Of a stretch of 53,820 nt of DNA, positions 18,605 to 26,802 are shown piece after piece; position 1 is the stretch's first letter; every line of letters starts with the position of its first letter. The notes under the pieces were generated by a model. The model made no database searches. It had not been told where the DNA came from and saw only the letters and a list, made by a program, of their open reading frames with translations. The position numbers and the translations under genes were made by a program. Source of the DNA: Streptomyces gilvus (lineage in GTDB: Bacteria; Actinomycetota; Actinomycetes; Streptomycetales; Streptomycetaceae); the NCBI RefSeq assembly GCF_022513565.1, contig NZ_JAKWBE010000042.1:1-53820 (forward strand), given 5' to 3'.

Positions 18605-21361
18605 TCAGCCGTCGGACTCCGACGACGGGAGGTAGGCGCCGGGAACCGCGTTCGGCGCGTAGACCTTCTTGTCACCCGGGTACGGCTTGGTGAAGTTGTG
18701 CGTCTGGTACCAGGTGTAACGGTTCATCTGCTCGGGGTTGGCGTAGTCCGGCACGGCGTTCGGGCCGGTCAGGCGCTGGTGCGAGGCCCAGGCCTTCCAC
18801 TGCGCCGCGACCGACTGCGCCGCCTGGGGCACCGCGGTGGTCGTCGGCGCGGCGGCCGCCTGCTTGTCCTGCGCCGCCGGGGTGTCCGAACCGCAGGTGG
18901 GCTGCGGGCTCACGCCGAGGGTCAGCGAGGTCCGGTTGGGCACCGCGGTGAACGGGGTGTTGTTCGCCTTCTGGGTGAACGCCCCGTACATCGGGGTGGC
19001 CGCGCTGTCGAGCTGGTTCATCGGGTGGATGCCGAGGATCTGCTCGATGGTGCGGACCATCGTGATCTGCGAGTAGTAGTGGCTGTCGACAGTGCCGTGG
19101 TTGGCGTACGGGCTGATGACCTGGACCGGCGCACGGTGGCCGTCGACGTGGTCGAGACCGTTCTGGGAGTCGTCCTCGACGACGAAGATCGCCGAGTCCT
19201 TCCAGTACTTGCTGTGCGAGATCTCGTCGACCATCCGGCCGACCGCGAGGTCGTTGTCCGCGACCTCGGCGGAGGCGTTCGCCGGGCCGCCGGTGTGGTC
19301 GTTGGAGAACCAGAACATGTTCAGGTTCGCCGGACCGTTCTTCTCGAAGTCCTGCTTCCAGATCTGTTCCTTGTAGATGTCCGGGACACCCAGGTCGAAC
19401 AGCGGGAAGCCCTGCACCGCCACCTTGTTGAGCGACGGGATCGCCGAACCGGTCTTGATGGGGTACTGGGTCTGCGCCCCCGTCGCGGCCATGGTCTTGC
19501 TGTCGCAGTACAGGTTCTGCCAGGTCGCGCCGGCCGGCTTGGACTCGATCGACTGGAACTCGCCGAAGTCCTTGACGGACTTCCCGGCCGCCTGCGCGCC
19601 GGTCCAGATGAAGCCGGTCTTCTGGTGGCCGAGGACGTCGTCCTCGGTGTCGTAGCTGCGCGTGTACTCGCCGGCGGAGGACTCGGTGTACTCCGGGTTG
19701 TCCGACTGCATCAGCCAGTTGTGGCCCTCGGCGGAATTCGTGCCGACGTCGTAGAAGTTGTCGTAGAGCCCGAACTGCTGGGCCAGCGCGTGCTGGTTGG
19801 GCGTCACGTTCTCGCCGAACGTCGTCAGCGAGGAGTCGCCGTCGCCCTGCGGCAGGTCGCCCAAGACCTGGTCGTAGGTCCGGTTCTCCTTGACCAGCAG
19901 GAAGACGTGCTTGATCGTCGAGGGGTCGCCCAGACGGGCCGGGACCGGCACCGGCTTGGCGTGGCTCTTGCCCTTGGCGGTGAGGACCGAGCCGGCCGTC
20001 CAGCCGTTCTGCTTGAAGACGTTGGCCGTCTGCGAGCGGACGACGCTGTCGGAGGGCAGCGTGAACCGCGTCAGGCTGGACGTCGTGTCGTGGGTGTTGT
20101 GACCGCCGGCGGTGGTGGGGCGGCGGGCGTCGACACCACGGGTGTTGGAGACGATCACCTGCTTGCCGACGGTGGTGATCTCCGCGGGGAAGTAGTCCGT
20201 GGGCAGCAGGCCGACATAGCGGGCCGGCTGCTGGGCGGAGGTGTAGCGGTAGACGGCGACGGCGTTGGCGCGGCCGAGCGTCACCAGCAGGCGGCCGTCG
20301 TCGGTGAGCGTCACGGCGTTGGGCTCGTAACCGACGGAGGCCTCCGGCCACGGCTGGGTGGCGATGGTCTGGACGACCTTGTCCTTGGCCGTGTTGATGA
20401 CCGAGACGCTGTTGTCGGCGGTGTTCGTGACGAACACCGTGCCCTTCCTGGCGTACACCGCGGTCGGGTGCAGACCGACGTCGATGCTGCCGACGGCGGC
20501 CGACGGGTCGGTCGTGTCGATGACGCTGACGGTGCCGGTGGTGGCGGCGCCGGTGGCGGGGTTGGCCGGCACCTGGGTGCCGTAGGAGTTCATGGTGGTC
20601 TCGCCGGCCTTGGCCGGGCGTCCGCCCTCGTTGCTGACGTAGAGCTTGCCGCCCACCAGGGCGAGACCGCGCGGGGCGGTGCCGACGGCCCAGCTCTGCT
20701 TGATGGTTCCGCCGGCCGCGTCGATGGCGACGACCCGGTTCTGGCCGTTGACCGCGGAGTACACGGTGGAGCCGTCGGCCGAGAAGACCGCCGCGCCCAC
20801 CAGTGCGTGCTTGGTGCCGTCGGCCGGGATGGAGACGGTCACCGGGTTGGCGAGGGTGCCGTCGGCGTTGACGGTGAACTTGGTGTAGCCGTCGGCCTGG
20901 CCCAGCCACAGCTGCGTGCCGTCGGGCGAGTACGTCGGGCCTTCCTGGCCGACGGAGCCGGACTTGATGCGCAGGTCGTCCGCCGCGTTGGTGCCGACCT
21001 TCTGTTTCACCTGCCCCGTCGCGAGGTCCAGGACGACCAGTGAGGCGTCGCCGTCGGCGACCGCCGCGGCCAGGTGGGTGCCGTCGGGGCTGACCGTGGA
21101 CGACATGATCTTGCCGTCGGTCATGACGGTGCGGTCGCCGTAGGGCTTGATGTACTGGTCGCTGGGGAGCACCTGGCCGTTGCGGGTGACCTGGGCGACC
21201 TGCTGGGTGCCGAACTGCCACGTCGAGGCGACGGCGGTCCCCGTGACGCCGAGCGCGACGGTGATGCCCGCCGTCACCAGGAGGGTGCGCCGGCCGACCC
21301 GTCTGCCGAAGAGGCTGACCTGCTCTTTCCCGCTGACCCGGCGCTGCCGTGTTACCTGCAT
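18605..21361 (-). CDS. Membrane-anchored beta-propeller/phosphoesterase fusion
   Basis: 918 residues. The N-terminus VGRRTLLVTAGITVALGV is a signal anchor with an Arg-pair before the hydrophobic stretch, so the protein is exported. Residues about 75-430 form a YVTN/YncE-type propeller with repeated GTVSVIDTTDPSAAVGSIDV and DNSVSVINTAKDKVVQTI motifs. Residues about 480-760 are a PF04185-type phosphoesterase: KHVFLLVKENRTYDQVLGD (metal-binding Glu-Asn), NSAEGHNW, IFVVEDDSQNGLDHVDGHR and VISPYA. The C-terminal 100 residues are Ala/Gln-rich and unassigned. It is translationally coupled to the permease (4-bp gap; its AAGGGA ribosome-binding site lies in the permease's last codons). The fusion is known in actinomycetes; the substrate is unknown. 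Confidence 0.9.
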   Translation of the reverse strand: MQVTRQRRVSGKEQVSLFGRRVGRRTLLVTAGITVALGVTGTAVASTWQFGTQQVAQVTRNGQVLPSDQYIKPYGDRTVMTDGKIMSSTVSPDGTHLAAAVADGDASLVVLDLATGQVKQKVGTNAADDLRIKSGSVGQEGPTYSPDGTQLWLGQADGYTKFTVNADGTLANPVTVSIPADGTKHALVGAAVFSADGSTVYSAVNGQNRVVAIDAAGGTIKQSWAVGTAPRGLALVGGKLYVSNEGGRPAKAGETTMNSYGTQVPANPATGAATTGTVSVIDTTDPSAAVGSIDVGLHPTAVYARKGTVFVTNTADNSVSVINTAKDKVVQTIATQPWPEASVGYEPNAVTLTDDGRLLVTLGRANAVAVYRYTSAQQPARYVGLLPTDYFPAEITTVGKQVIVSNTRGVDARRPTTAGGHNTHDTTSSLTRFTLPSDSVVRSQTANVFKQNGWTAGSVLTAKGKSHAKPVPVPARLGDPSTIKHVFLLVKENRTYDQVLGDLPQGDGDSSLTTFGENVTPNQHALAQQFGLYDNFYDVGTNSAEGHNWLMQSDNPEYTESSAGEYTRSYDTEDDVLGHQKTGFIWTGAQAAGKSVKDFGEFQSIESKPAGATWQNLYCDSKTMAATGAQTQYPIKTGSAIPSLNKVAVQGFPLFDLGVPDIYKEQIWKQDFEKNGPANLNMFWFSNDHTGGPANASAEVADNDLAVGRMVDEISHSKYWKDSAIFVVEDDSQNGLDHVDGHRAPVQVISPYANHGTVDSHYYSQITMVRTIEQILGIHPMNQLDSAATPMYGAFTQKANNTPFTAVPNRTSLTLGVSPQPTCGSDTPAAQDKQAAAAPTTTAVPQAAQSVAAQWKAWASHQRLTGPNAVPDYANPEQMNRYTWYQTHNFTKPYPGDKKVYAPNAVPGAYLPSSESDG

Positions 21362-21365
21362 GGAC

Positions 21366-22724
21366 TTATCCCTTCGAGGTGGTGTCGAGCAGTTCGACGT
21401 TGCCGTCGAACTGCCAAAGGGGGTTCGGGGCGTCCCCGGTGGGGGTACGGACGAGGAAGTAGCCGTTGACTTCCTTCGGTCCGTCGCCGTCGGCCACGAA
21501 CCGCCCGTCTGAGGCGACGTCGAGCTGGTAGACGGCCGTACCGGCCACCGCGACGTCGGGGAGATGCCAGGTCACGACGCAACGCCAGTCGTTGCCCGCG
21601 CCTTCTTGAGCGCCCTGGCCGTCGCTCTTGGTGCACGCCGCCGTGGTCCGCAGCTTCGCCTCCGTGACGGCGGGGCGGTGCAACTGCCGGGTCTGCAGCC
21701 GGTAGAGGTGGGCGAACGCGGTGGCCACCGAACGCTGCACCTTGTTCTGCTCGATGCCGGAGCCCGTGGACGGGGTCGCCACGGCGACCACCGCGACGGT
21801 GACGGCGGTGAGGGCGGCCGGCGGCAGCAGTCCGACCGTGAGGGCGCGGCGACCGGCGCCGTCGTAGGCCAGGTTGGTGAAGTCCCGCCGCAGGAACAGC
21901 AGATAGGCCAGCGCCGTCGCCAGCACGGCCCACACCAGGCTGACCGCGACCCCGATCAGCAGCGGGGCGAGCTGGGCCGGGCTGGTGAACAGGCCGTTCC
22001 AGGAGATGAAGGCGTAGCCCGGCAGGGCGAGGCGTACGGCGACCGGCAGCGGCAGCATCTGGGCGACCTGCATGCCGAGCGCGACCAGGGGCGGCAGCAG
22101 CAGGCCCATCGGGGAGCGCCCGAGGGCGACCGACCCGAGCAGGCCGAGCGCGGTGAGTGCCAGGGTCGGAGCGAGCGCGCACAGCCACGCCAGCACGACC
22201 CGGCCGGCCGCGTCCCCCGGTGTCAGCAGGTGGCCGTCGAGGCCGACCAGCGGCTGGTCGCCGACCGACGCCAGCCCGCCGATCACGCTGGAGCAGACGA
22301 GCCCGGCCACCAGCAGCAGGATGACGGTGAGGCTGGCCAGTGACTTCGCCACGAAGATCCCGCGGGGTGAGCGCACCGCCACCAGCAGATGCCGCCAGGT
22401 CCCCAGCCGGTCCTCGGCGGCGAACACGTCACCGGCGACCGCCGAGGTCAGCAGCGGCAGCGCCCAGGTGCCCGCGAAACCGAGCATCACCAGCGGCCCG
22501 GCCCACCCCGTGGCGTGCATCCAGCGGCCGAACAGCGTGTCGGAGGGCAGTGTGCTCTGCTGACCGACCCCGGCCACGAAGAGCGCCGGCGCGATCCAGC
22601 AGGCGAGGACCAGCAGCCGGATCCGCCACTGCGAGACCAGCTTCACCACCTCGAAGCGGTAGCCGCGCGACAGCGGCACGCGGCGCACGACGGCAACGCC
22701 GTCTTCGGCGATGGCCGTGGTCAT
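21366..22724 (-). CDS. ABC permease with extracytoplasmic C-terminal domain
   Basis: 452 residues. The first 330 hold about six or more membrane helices: RLLVLACWIAPALFVAGV, WALPLLTSAVAGDVFAAE, LTVILLLVAGLVCSSVIGG, LCALAPTLALTALGLLG, LLIGVAVSLVWAVLATALA and LTAVTVAVVAVATP. The segment AAEDRLGTWRHLLVAVRSPR is the conserved loop of ABC-2 permeases. Uncommonly, about 110 residues follow the last helix outside the membrane, with a Cys pair (AACTKSDG, DWRCVVTW). Its ATG overlaps the ATPase stop (ATGA) and its TAA lies 4 bp before the phosphoesterase gene. The tail may contact that exported partner, which is an inference from operon structure. Confidence 0.85.
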   Translation of the reverse strand: MTTAIAEDGVAVVRRVPLSRGYRFEVVKLVSQWRIRLLVLACWIAPALFVAGVGQQSTLPSDTLFGRWMHATGWAGPLVMLGFAGTWALPLLTSAVAGDVFAAEDRLGTWRHLLVAVRSPRGIFVAKSLASLTVILLLVAGLVCSSVIGGLASVGDQPLVGLDGHLLTPGDAAGRVVLAWLCALAPTLALTALGLLGSVALGRSPMGLLLPPLVALGMQVAQMLPLPVAVRLALPGYAFISWNGLFTSPAQLAPLLIGVAVSLVWAVLATALAYLLFLRRDFTNLAYDGAGRRALTVGLLPPAALTAVTVAVVAVATPSTGSGIEQNKVQRSVATAFAHLYRLQTRQLHRPAVTEAKLRTTAACTKSDGQGAQEGAGNDWRCVVTWHLPDVAVAGTAVYQLDVASDGRFVADGDGPKEVNGYFLVRTPTGDAPNPLWQFDGNVELLDTTSKG

Positions 22725-23662
22725 CGGCCGTCCTCCTGGGGCTCGGTGAGGGCGAGGAAGGCGGCCTCCAACGGCGAGACGACGGGCGCCAGTTCGCGTA
22801 CCGCGACACCCGACCGCACGAGGTGCGCCACCAGTTCGTCGAGCGCGGGCACCAGTGCCCGGACGACCAGTACCTCGGCGTCCTGCCGCGTCCTGGTGTC
22901 CTCGACGACCCTGATCCCGTCCGTGTCGTCGGCCAGCCGGCGCGCGGCCCGCGGATCGGAGGTGCGCACCCGGTAGTCGAGTTCGCGGTTCTCCGCGGCC
23001 AGCTTGTTCAGCGGTCCGGAGAAGACGACCCGTCCGGTGGCGAGGATGGTCACCTCGGAGCACAGCGCCTCGAGGTCGTCCATCCGGTGACTGGAGACGA
23101 CCACACCGGTGCCGGCCGCGGCGAGCCGGGTCAGAACCCGGTGCACCTGTCTTTTGCCGGACGGGTCAAGGCCGTTGGAGGGTTCGTCGAGCACCAGCAG
23201 CCGCGGTCCGGTGAGCAGGGCGGCGGCCAGACCGAGGCGTTGCCGCATGCCGAGGGAGAAGCCGCGGGCCTTGTCGTCGGCGACGTCGGTGAGCCCGACC
23301 TGGTCGAGCACCTCGTCGATCCCCGCCGTCCGCGCGTCGTGGCCCCGGAGTCGGGCCAGCGCCGCGAGGTTCTGCCGGGCGGTGAGGGAGGGGTAGAGGC
23401 CGGGGCCGTCCACGAAGCCGGCGACCCCGTCGGGAACCGCGAGCGCCCGCTCGACCGGCGTACCGAGGATCTCCAGCCGGCCGCCGTCGGCGACGGCCAG
23501 ACCCAGCAGAAGGCCGAGCAGTGTCGTCTTGCCGGCGCCGTTCGGCCCCACCAGGCCGTGTATCTGACCCTGCGTCACATCCAGGTCGACGCCGTCGAGT
23601 GCCACGACATCGCCGAAACACTTGGTGATCCCACGCGCCCGGACCGCGAGAAGTGCGTCCAT
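22721..23662 (-). CDS. ABC transporter ATP-binding protein (bacitracin-type)
   Basis: 313 residues; ATG 23662 with GGGGAGAGGGG upstream. Walker A GPNGAGKTT (39-47), signature FSLGMRQRL, Walker B LLVLDEPSNGLDP, H-loop SSHRMDDLE. The FSLGM signature and the C-terminal ELDYRVRTSDPRAARRLAD region are typical of BcrA-type ATPases. It is the first gene of the minus-strand operon with the permease and the propeller/phosphoesterase. Divergent from the M15-like lipoprotein; the intergenic region has a GTAC-rich palindrome that may control one or both units. Confidence 0.92.
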   Translation of the reverse strand: MDALLAVRARGITKCFGDVVALDGVDLDVTQGQIHGLVGPNGAGKTTLLGLLLGLAVADGGRLEILGTPVERALAVPDGVAGFVDGPGLYPSLTARQNLAALARLRGHDARTAGIDEVLDQVGLTDVADDKARGFSLGMRQRLGLAAALLTGPRLLVLDEPSNGLDPSGKRQVHRVLTRLAAAGTGVVVSSHRMDDLEALCSEVTILATGRVVFSGPLNKLAAENRELDYRVRTSDPRAARRLADDTDGIRVVEDTRTRQDAEVLVVRALVPALDELVAHLVRSGVAVRELAPVVSPLEAAFLALTEPQEDGR

Positions 23663-23771
23663 AGTCCCCTCTCCCCAAACCCCCAGGCAACCTAGGGACG
23701 GCACACAGCGCGGGCGAGGGACCAGGGTTGAACGTCCAGGGAACGGATCGTCAAGTGATTGGCAAGTACAT

Positions 23772-23786
23772 GAGTACGAAGTACTC
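23772..23786. promoter_or_regulatory. Palindrome GAGTAC-GAA-GTACTC
   Basis: Perfect 6-bp arms with a 3-nt centre, preceded by another GTAC (23766-23769), in the divergent region between the ABC/phosphoesterase operon and the lipoprotein gene. Candidate operator. Confidence 0.4.
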
Positions 23787-23894
23787 GCATCGGCCCAGAA
23801 CCGGGCAACGCCGTCCGACGCCCGTCAACGGCCGGTAATGCGCCGGTCCCGTGCCGCCCGGCGAAGGACTCCCGATGGGCGGACACTGGAAGGT

Positions 23895-24944
23895 ATGACA
23901 CGCGAGCCCACGCAACCGTCCCGGCGCGTCGTCCTGCTGGGCGCGGCGGGCGGTCTGCTCGGCGCGGCGGGCTGCGGCAGCGGCACGACCCACACGGCTC
24001 CGTCACCGTCGGCCTCCTCCCCGTCGGCCCCCTCCCTGTCGGCTCCGTCACCGTCGGGCACCGCCCCGGCCGGTGCGCCCACGTCGCCGCCGCCCACGAC
24101 GCAGGCCGCCGCCCTGCCGCGTACGACACCGTGGCGGCCGACTTCCGCGGAGATCACTCCGGCCGCCAAGCTGCGTGCGGTTCAGCTGGTCGAGGCGATC
24201 GGGGCGTGGCCGCAGGGCAGGGGCGGCGCGGCGGCGGCCCGGACGCGGGTGGCCGCGCTGAGGCTTCCCGCCTCCCTCGTCGCCCAGGCCGGCCCGCTGC
24301 TGCCGGACGCGGACGCCGCTGTCGTGCAGGTGGTCGACGCCCAGTACGGCGGCATCCTCACCGACTCCGCCAGCGTGCTGGTCGTCTGCCGTCAGTGGAC
24401 GCTCCGGGGCGGCAGGGTCGGCGCCGGCGGTACGACGGTGGACGTACGGCTCACCCGCGCCGCCTCCGGCTGGACGGTCACCGCCCTGCACCCCGCGCGG
24501 CCCGGCGCGGCCGTGTCACCGCTGCCGGGCCGCGTCCGCGCGATCCTCGCCGACTCCCGCATCGAACTGCCGCCCGCCGCCCAGGCCGATCTGCGCAGCG
24601 GCCGCATCCACGACAGCGTCCTCACCGCGATGCGGCAACTGGCGGGCACCTACCGGATCTACGTCAGCGTCGTCCGCTCCGGCCATCCCCTCGACGTCTT
24701 CGGCACCAGCCGCCCCAGTGACCATCCCCGCGGCCGCGCCTTCGACGTGTGGCAGATCGACGGCCACGCGGTGGTCGACCCGGCCACGCCCCGCGGCCTC
24801 ATCGAACGCTTCATGCGGGACGCGGCGGCGGCCGGCTCCTACAACGTCGGCGGACCCGTCCAGCTCTCCGGTGGCGCCACCGCCAACCAGTTCTTCAGCG
24901 ACAACACCCACCACGACCACGTCCACATCGGATTCACCGGCTGA
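23895..24944 (+). CDS. Lipoprotein with M15/hedgehog-type peptidase domain
   Basis: 349 residues; ATG 23895. A Tat-like signal (SRRVVLLGAAGGLLGAAGC) ends in a lipobox with the lipidated Cys, followed by a 40-residue Ser/Pro linker. A middle domain (about 85-215) has no known signature. The C-terminal domain (about 215-349) has zinc-site features of D-Ala-D-Ala carboxypeptidase-like M15 enzymes: SRPSDHPRGRAFDVW (His and Asp ligands) and NTHHDHVHIGF (final His). It would act on peptidoglycan stem peptides at the outer face of the membrane. Divergent from the ABC/phosphoesterase operon. The enzyme class is supported by motif only. Confidence 0.82.
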   Translation: MTREPTQPSRRVVLLGAAGGLLGAAGCGSGTTHTAPSPSASSPSAPSLSAPSPSGTAPAGAPTSPPPTTQAAALPRTTPWRPTSAEITPAAKLRAVQLVEAIGAWPQGRGGAAAARTRVAALRLPASLVAQAGPLLPDADAAVVQVVDAQYGGILTDSASVLVVCRQWTLRGGRVGAGGTTVDVRLTRAASGWTVTALHPARPGAAVSPLPGRVRAILADSRIELPPAAQADLRSGRIHDSVLTAMRQLAGTYRIYVSVVRSGHPLDVFGTSRPSDHPRGRAFDVWQIDGHAVVDPATPRGLIERFMRDAAAAGSYNVGGPVQLSGGATANQFFSDNTHHDHVHIGFTG

Positions 24945-24968
24945 GCCCGGCCGCTGCCGTACGACGGT

Positions 24969-26216
24969 TCAGGGCCGGCCCACCTCGTGCGGTTCCGCGA
25001 CGGCCGGCTCGCTCTCGCCCGGCGCCTCCTTCGGCCGTTCGGGCCTGCGCGGCCGGTGTGTCAGGGACAGCGCCACCGGCTCCGTGTAGCGGGCGGTGAG
25101 CGGGCCCAGGATCACCAGGATCAGGACGTACGCCGTGGCCAGCGGGCCGAGCGAGGGCTCGATGCCGGCGGTGACGGCGAGACCGGCGATGACGATGGAG
25201 AACTCCCCGCGCGCGACGAGCGTGCCGCCCGCGCGCCAGCGGCCCTTGGCGGAGATGCCGGCCCGGCGTGCCGCCCAGTAACCGGTCGCGATCTTCGTCG
25301 CGGCCGTGACGACGGCCAGGGCGAGGGCCGGAAGCAGGACCGGCGGGATGCTGGCCGGGTCGGTGTGCAGGCCGAAGAAGACGAAGAAGACGGCGGCGAA
25401 CAGATCGCGCAGCGGGGCCAGCAGGTTGTGCGCGCCCTCGGCCACCTCACCGGACAGGGCGATGCCGACGAGGAAGGCGCCCACGGCGGCGGAGACCTGC
25501 AGTTGCTGCGCGAGACCGGCGACGACGAGAGTCAGCCCGAGGACGACCAGCAGCAGCTTCTCCGGGTCGTCGTTGGAGACGAAACGCGAGATGTGCCGTC
25601 CCCAGCGGACCGCGACGACGAGGACGAGCCCGGCCACCCCGAGGGCGATGCCCAGGGTGAGACTGCCCGCCGCGATCCCGGCGCCCGCCAGCAGCGCGGT
25701 GACGATCGGCAGGTAGACCGCCATGGAGAGGTCCTCCAGCACCAGGATGCTGAGGATGACCGGCGTCTCACGGTTGCCCAGCCGCCCGAGGTCGCCGAGC
25801 ACCTTGGCGATCACGCCGGACGACGATATCCAGGTCACCCCGGCCAGGACGACGGCGGCGACCGGCCCCCACCCCAGCAGCAGCGCCATCACCGCGCCGG
25901 GAAGGGCGTTGAGGGCGGCGTCGACGAGGCCGGCCGGGTACTGGGTCTTGAGGTTGGAGACGAGATCGCTGGCGGTGTACTCCAGGCCGAGCATCAGCAG
26001 CAGCAGGATCACCCCGATCTCGGCGCCGATGGCGACGAACTCCTCACTGGCGCCCAGCGGCAGCAACCCGCCCTCGCCGAAGGCGAGTCCGGCGAGCAGA
26101 TACAGCGGGATGGGGGAGAAGCGGAAGCGCGCGGCGAATCGGCCGAGCAGTCCCAGGCCGAGGATGATGCCGCCGAACTCGATCAGGAAGCGTGCGGAGG
26201 AGTGCATACGGCTCAC
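24969..26216 (-). CDS. CPA2-family cation:proton antiporter
   Basis: A 415-residue Kef/GerN-type membrane antiporter with about 12 helices: FGGIILGLGLLGRFAARF, PIPLYLLAGLAFGEGGLLPL, VILLLLMLGLEYTASDL, VVLAGVTWISSSGVIAKVL, ILSILVLEDLSMAVYLPI and FAAVFFVFFGLHTDP. The Asp in VLEDLSMA corresponds to the ion-exchange residue region. There is no RCK/TrkA-N domain; the cytoplasmic tail is short and charged. The GTG start (26216) overlaps the stop of the upstream TrkA-C gene (ATG 26207 is an alternative). Together they should form a regulated K+/H+ or Na+/H+ antiporter. Confidence 0.92.
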   Translation of the reverse strand: MSRMHSSARFLIEFGGIILGLGLLGRFAARFRFSPIPLYLLAGLAFGEGGLLPLGASEEFVAIGAEIGVILLLLMLGLEYTASDLVSNLKTQYPAGLVDAALNALPGAVMALLLGWGPVAAVVLAGVTWISSSGVIAKVLGDLGRLGNRETPVILSILVLEDLSMAVYLPIVTALLAGAGIAAGSLTLGIALGVAGLVLVVAVRWGRHISRFVSNDDPEKLLLVVLGLTLVVAGLAQQLQVSAAVGAFLVGIALSGEVAEGAHNLLAPLRDLFAAVFFVFFGLHTDPASIPPVLLPALALAVVTAATKIATGYWAARRAGISAKGRWRAGGTLVARGEFSIVIAGLAVTAGIEPSLGPLATAYVLILVILGPLTARYTEPVALSLTHRPRRPERPKEAPGESEPAVAEPHEVGRP

Positions 26217-26698
26217 TCCCGCCCGAGTATCGCGGCGGCCGCCTCGACGCCCTCACGGGTACCGATCACGATCAGCGTGTCGCCGCCCGCCAGCCGGAAG
26301 TCCGGAGTCGGCGAGGGAATCGCCTCGGCCCGGCGTAGCACCGCCACGATGGACACGCCGGTCTCGGTGCGCATCCGGGTCTCACCCAGCAGCCGCCCGT
26401 TCCAGTACGACACGGCGGACAGCTCGATCCGCTCGGCCACCAGGCCCAGTTCGGTCGTGGACAGCAGGTTCGGGCTGTGGTGCGTCGGCTTCATGGCGTC
26501 GACCAGTGCCTCCGCCTCGCCCGCGGTCAGCCGCACCGACAGCGCGCACGCGTCGGGATCGTCCGTGCGGTACGCGCTCATCGTGCGGGTGCCGTCCCGG
26601 TGCGCCACCACCGACAAGCGGCGCTGTTCGCGCGTCGTGAGGTCGTAACGGACCCCGATCCCTGGCAACGGCGTACTGCTGAGGCGTGGCGCACCCAC
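26213..26698 (-). CDS. TrkA-C-domain regulatory subunit of the antiporter
   Basis: 161 residues; GTG 26698 after GGAGGGGG. The N-terminal part (about 1-75) is a KhtT-type module: STPLPGIGVRYDLTTREQRR. The C-terminal part (about 80-160) is a TrkA-C (RCK-C) fold: AERIELSAVSYWNGRLLGET, SIVAVLRRAEAIPSPTPDFR and GDTLIVIGTREGVEAAAAIL. Such subunits bind small regulatory nucleotides or ions and gate KhtU-type K+/H+ antiporters. The start-stop overlap with the antiporter gene supports a two-subunit complex. Ligand not determined. Confidence 0.9.
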   Translation of the reverse strand: MGAPRLSSTPLPGIGVRYDLTTREQRRLSVVAHRDGTRTMSAYRTDDPDACALSVRLTAGEAEALVDAMKPTHHSPNLLSTTELGLVAERIELSAVSYWNGRLLGETRMRTETGVSIVAVLRRAEAIPSPTPDFRLAGGDTLIVIGTREGVEAAAAILGRE

Positions 26699-26735
26699 GG
26701 CCGACCCCCTCCGACTTTGACATCTCTTTGGGAAA

Positions 26736-26769
26736 CCTTGAACCCCACCCTACGGGGTGAGGTTCAAGG
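26736..26769. terminator. 15-bp hairpin with UACG tetraloop
   Basis: CCTTGAACCCCACCC / GGGTGAGGTTCAAGG with one mismatch around TACG. In minus-strand transcripts the mismatch becomes a G-U wobble, so the stem is fully paired. It terminates the GH43 gene, which stops at 26803. Confidence 0.75.
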
Positions 26770-26802
26770 GGGCCGTGCCGTAGATCAGGTTGTGGATCCG
26801 GT

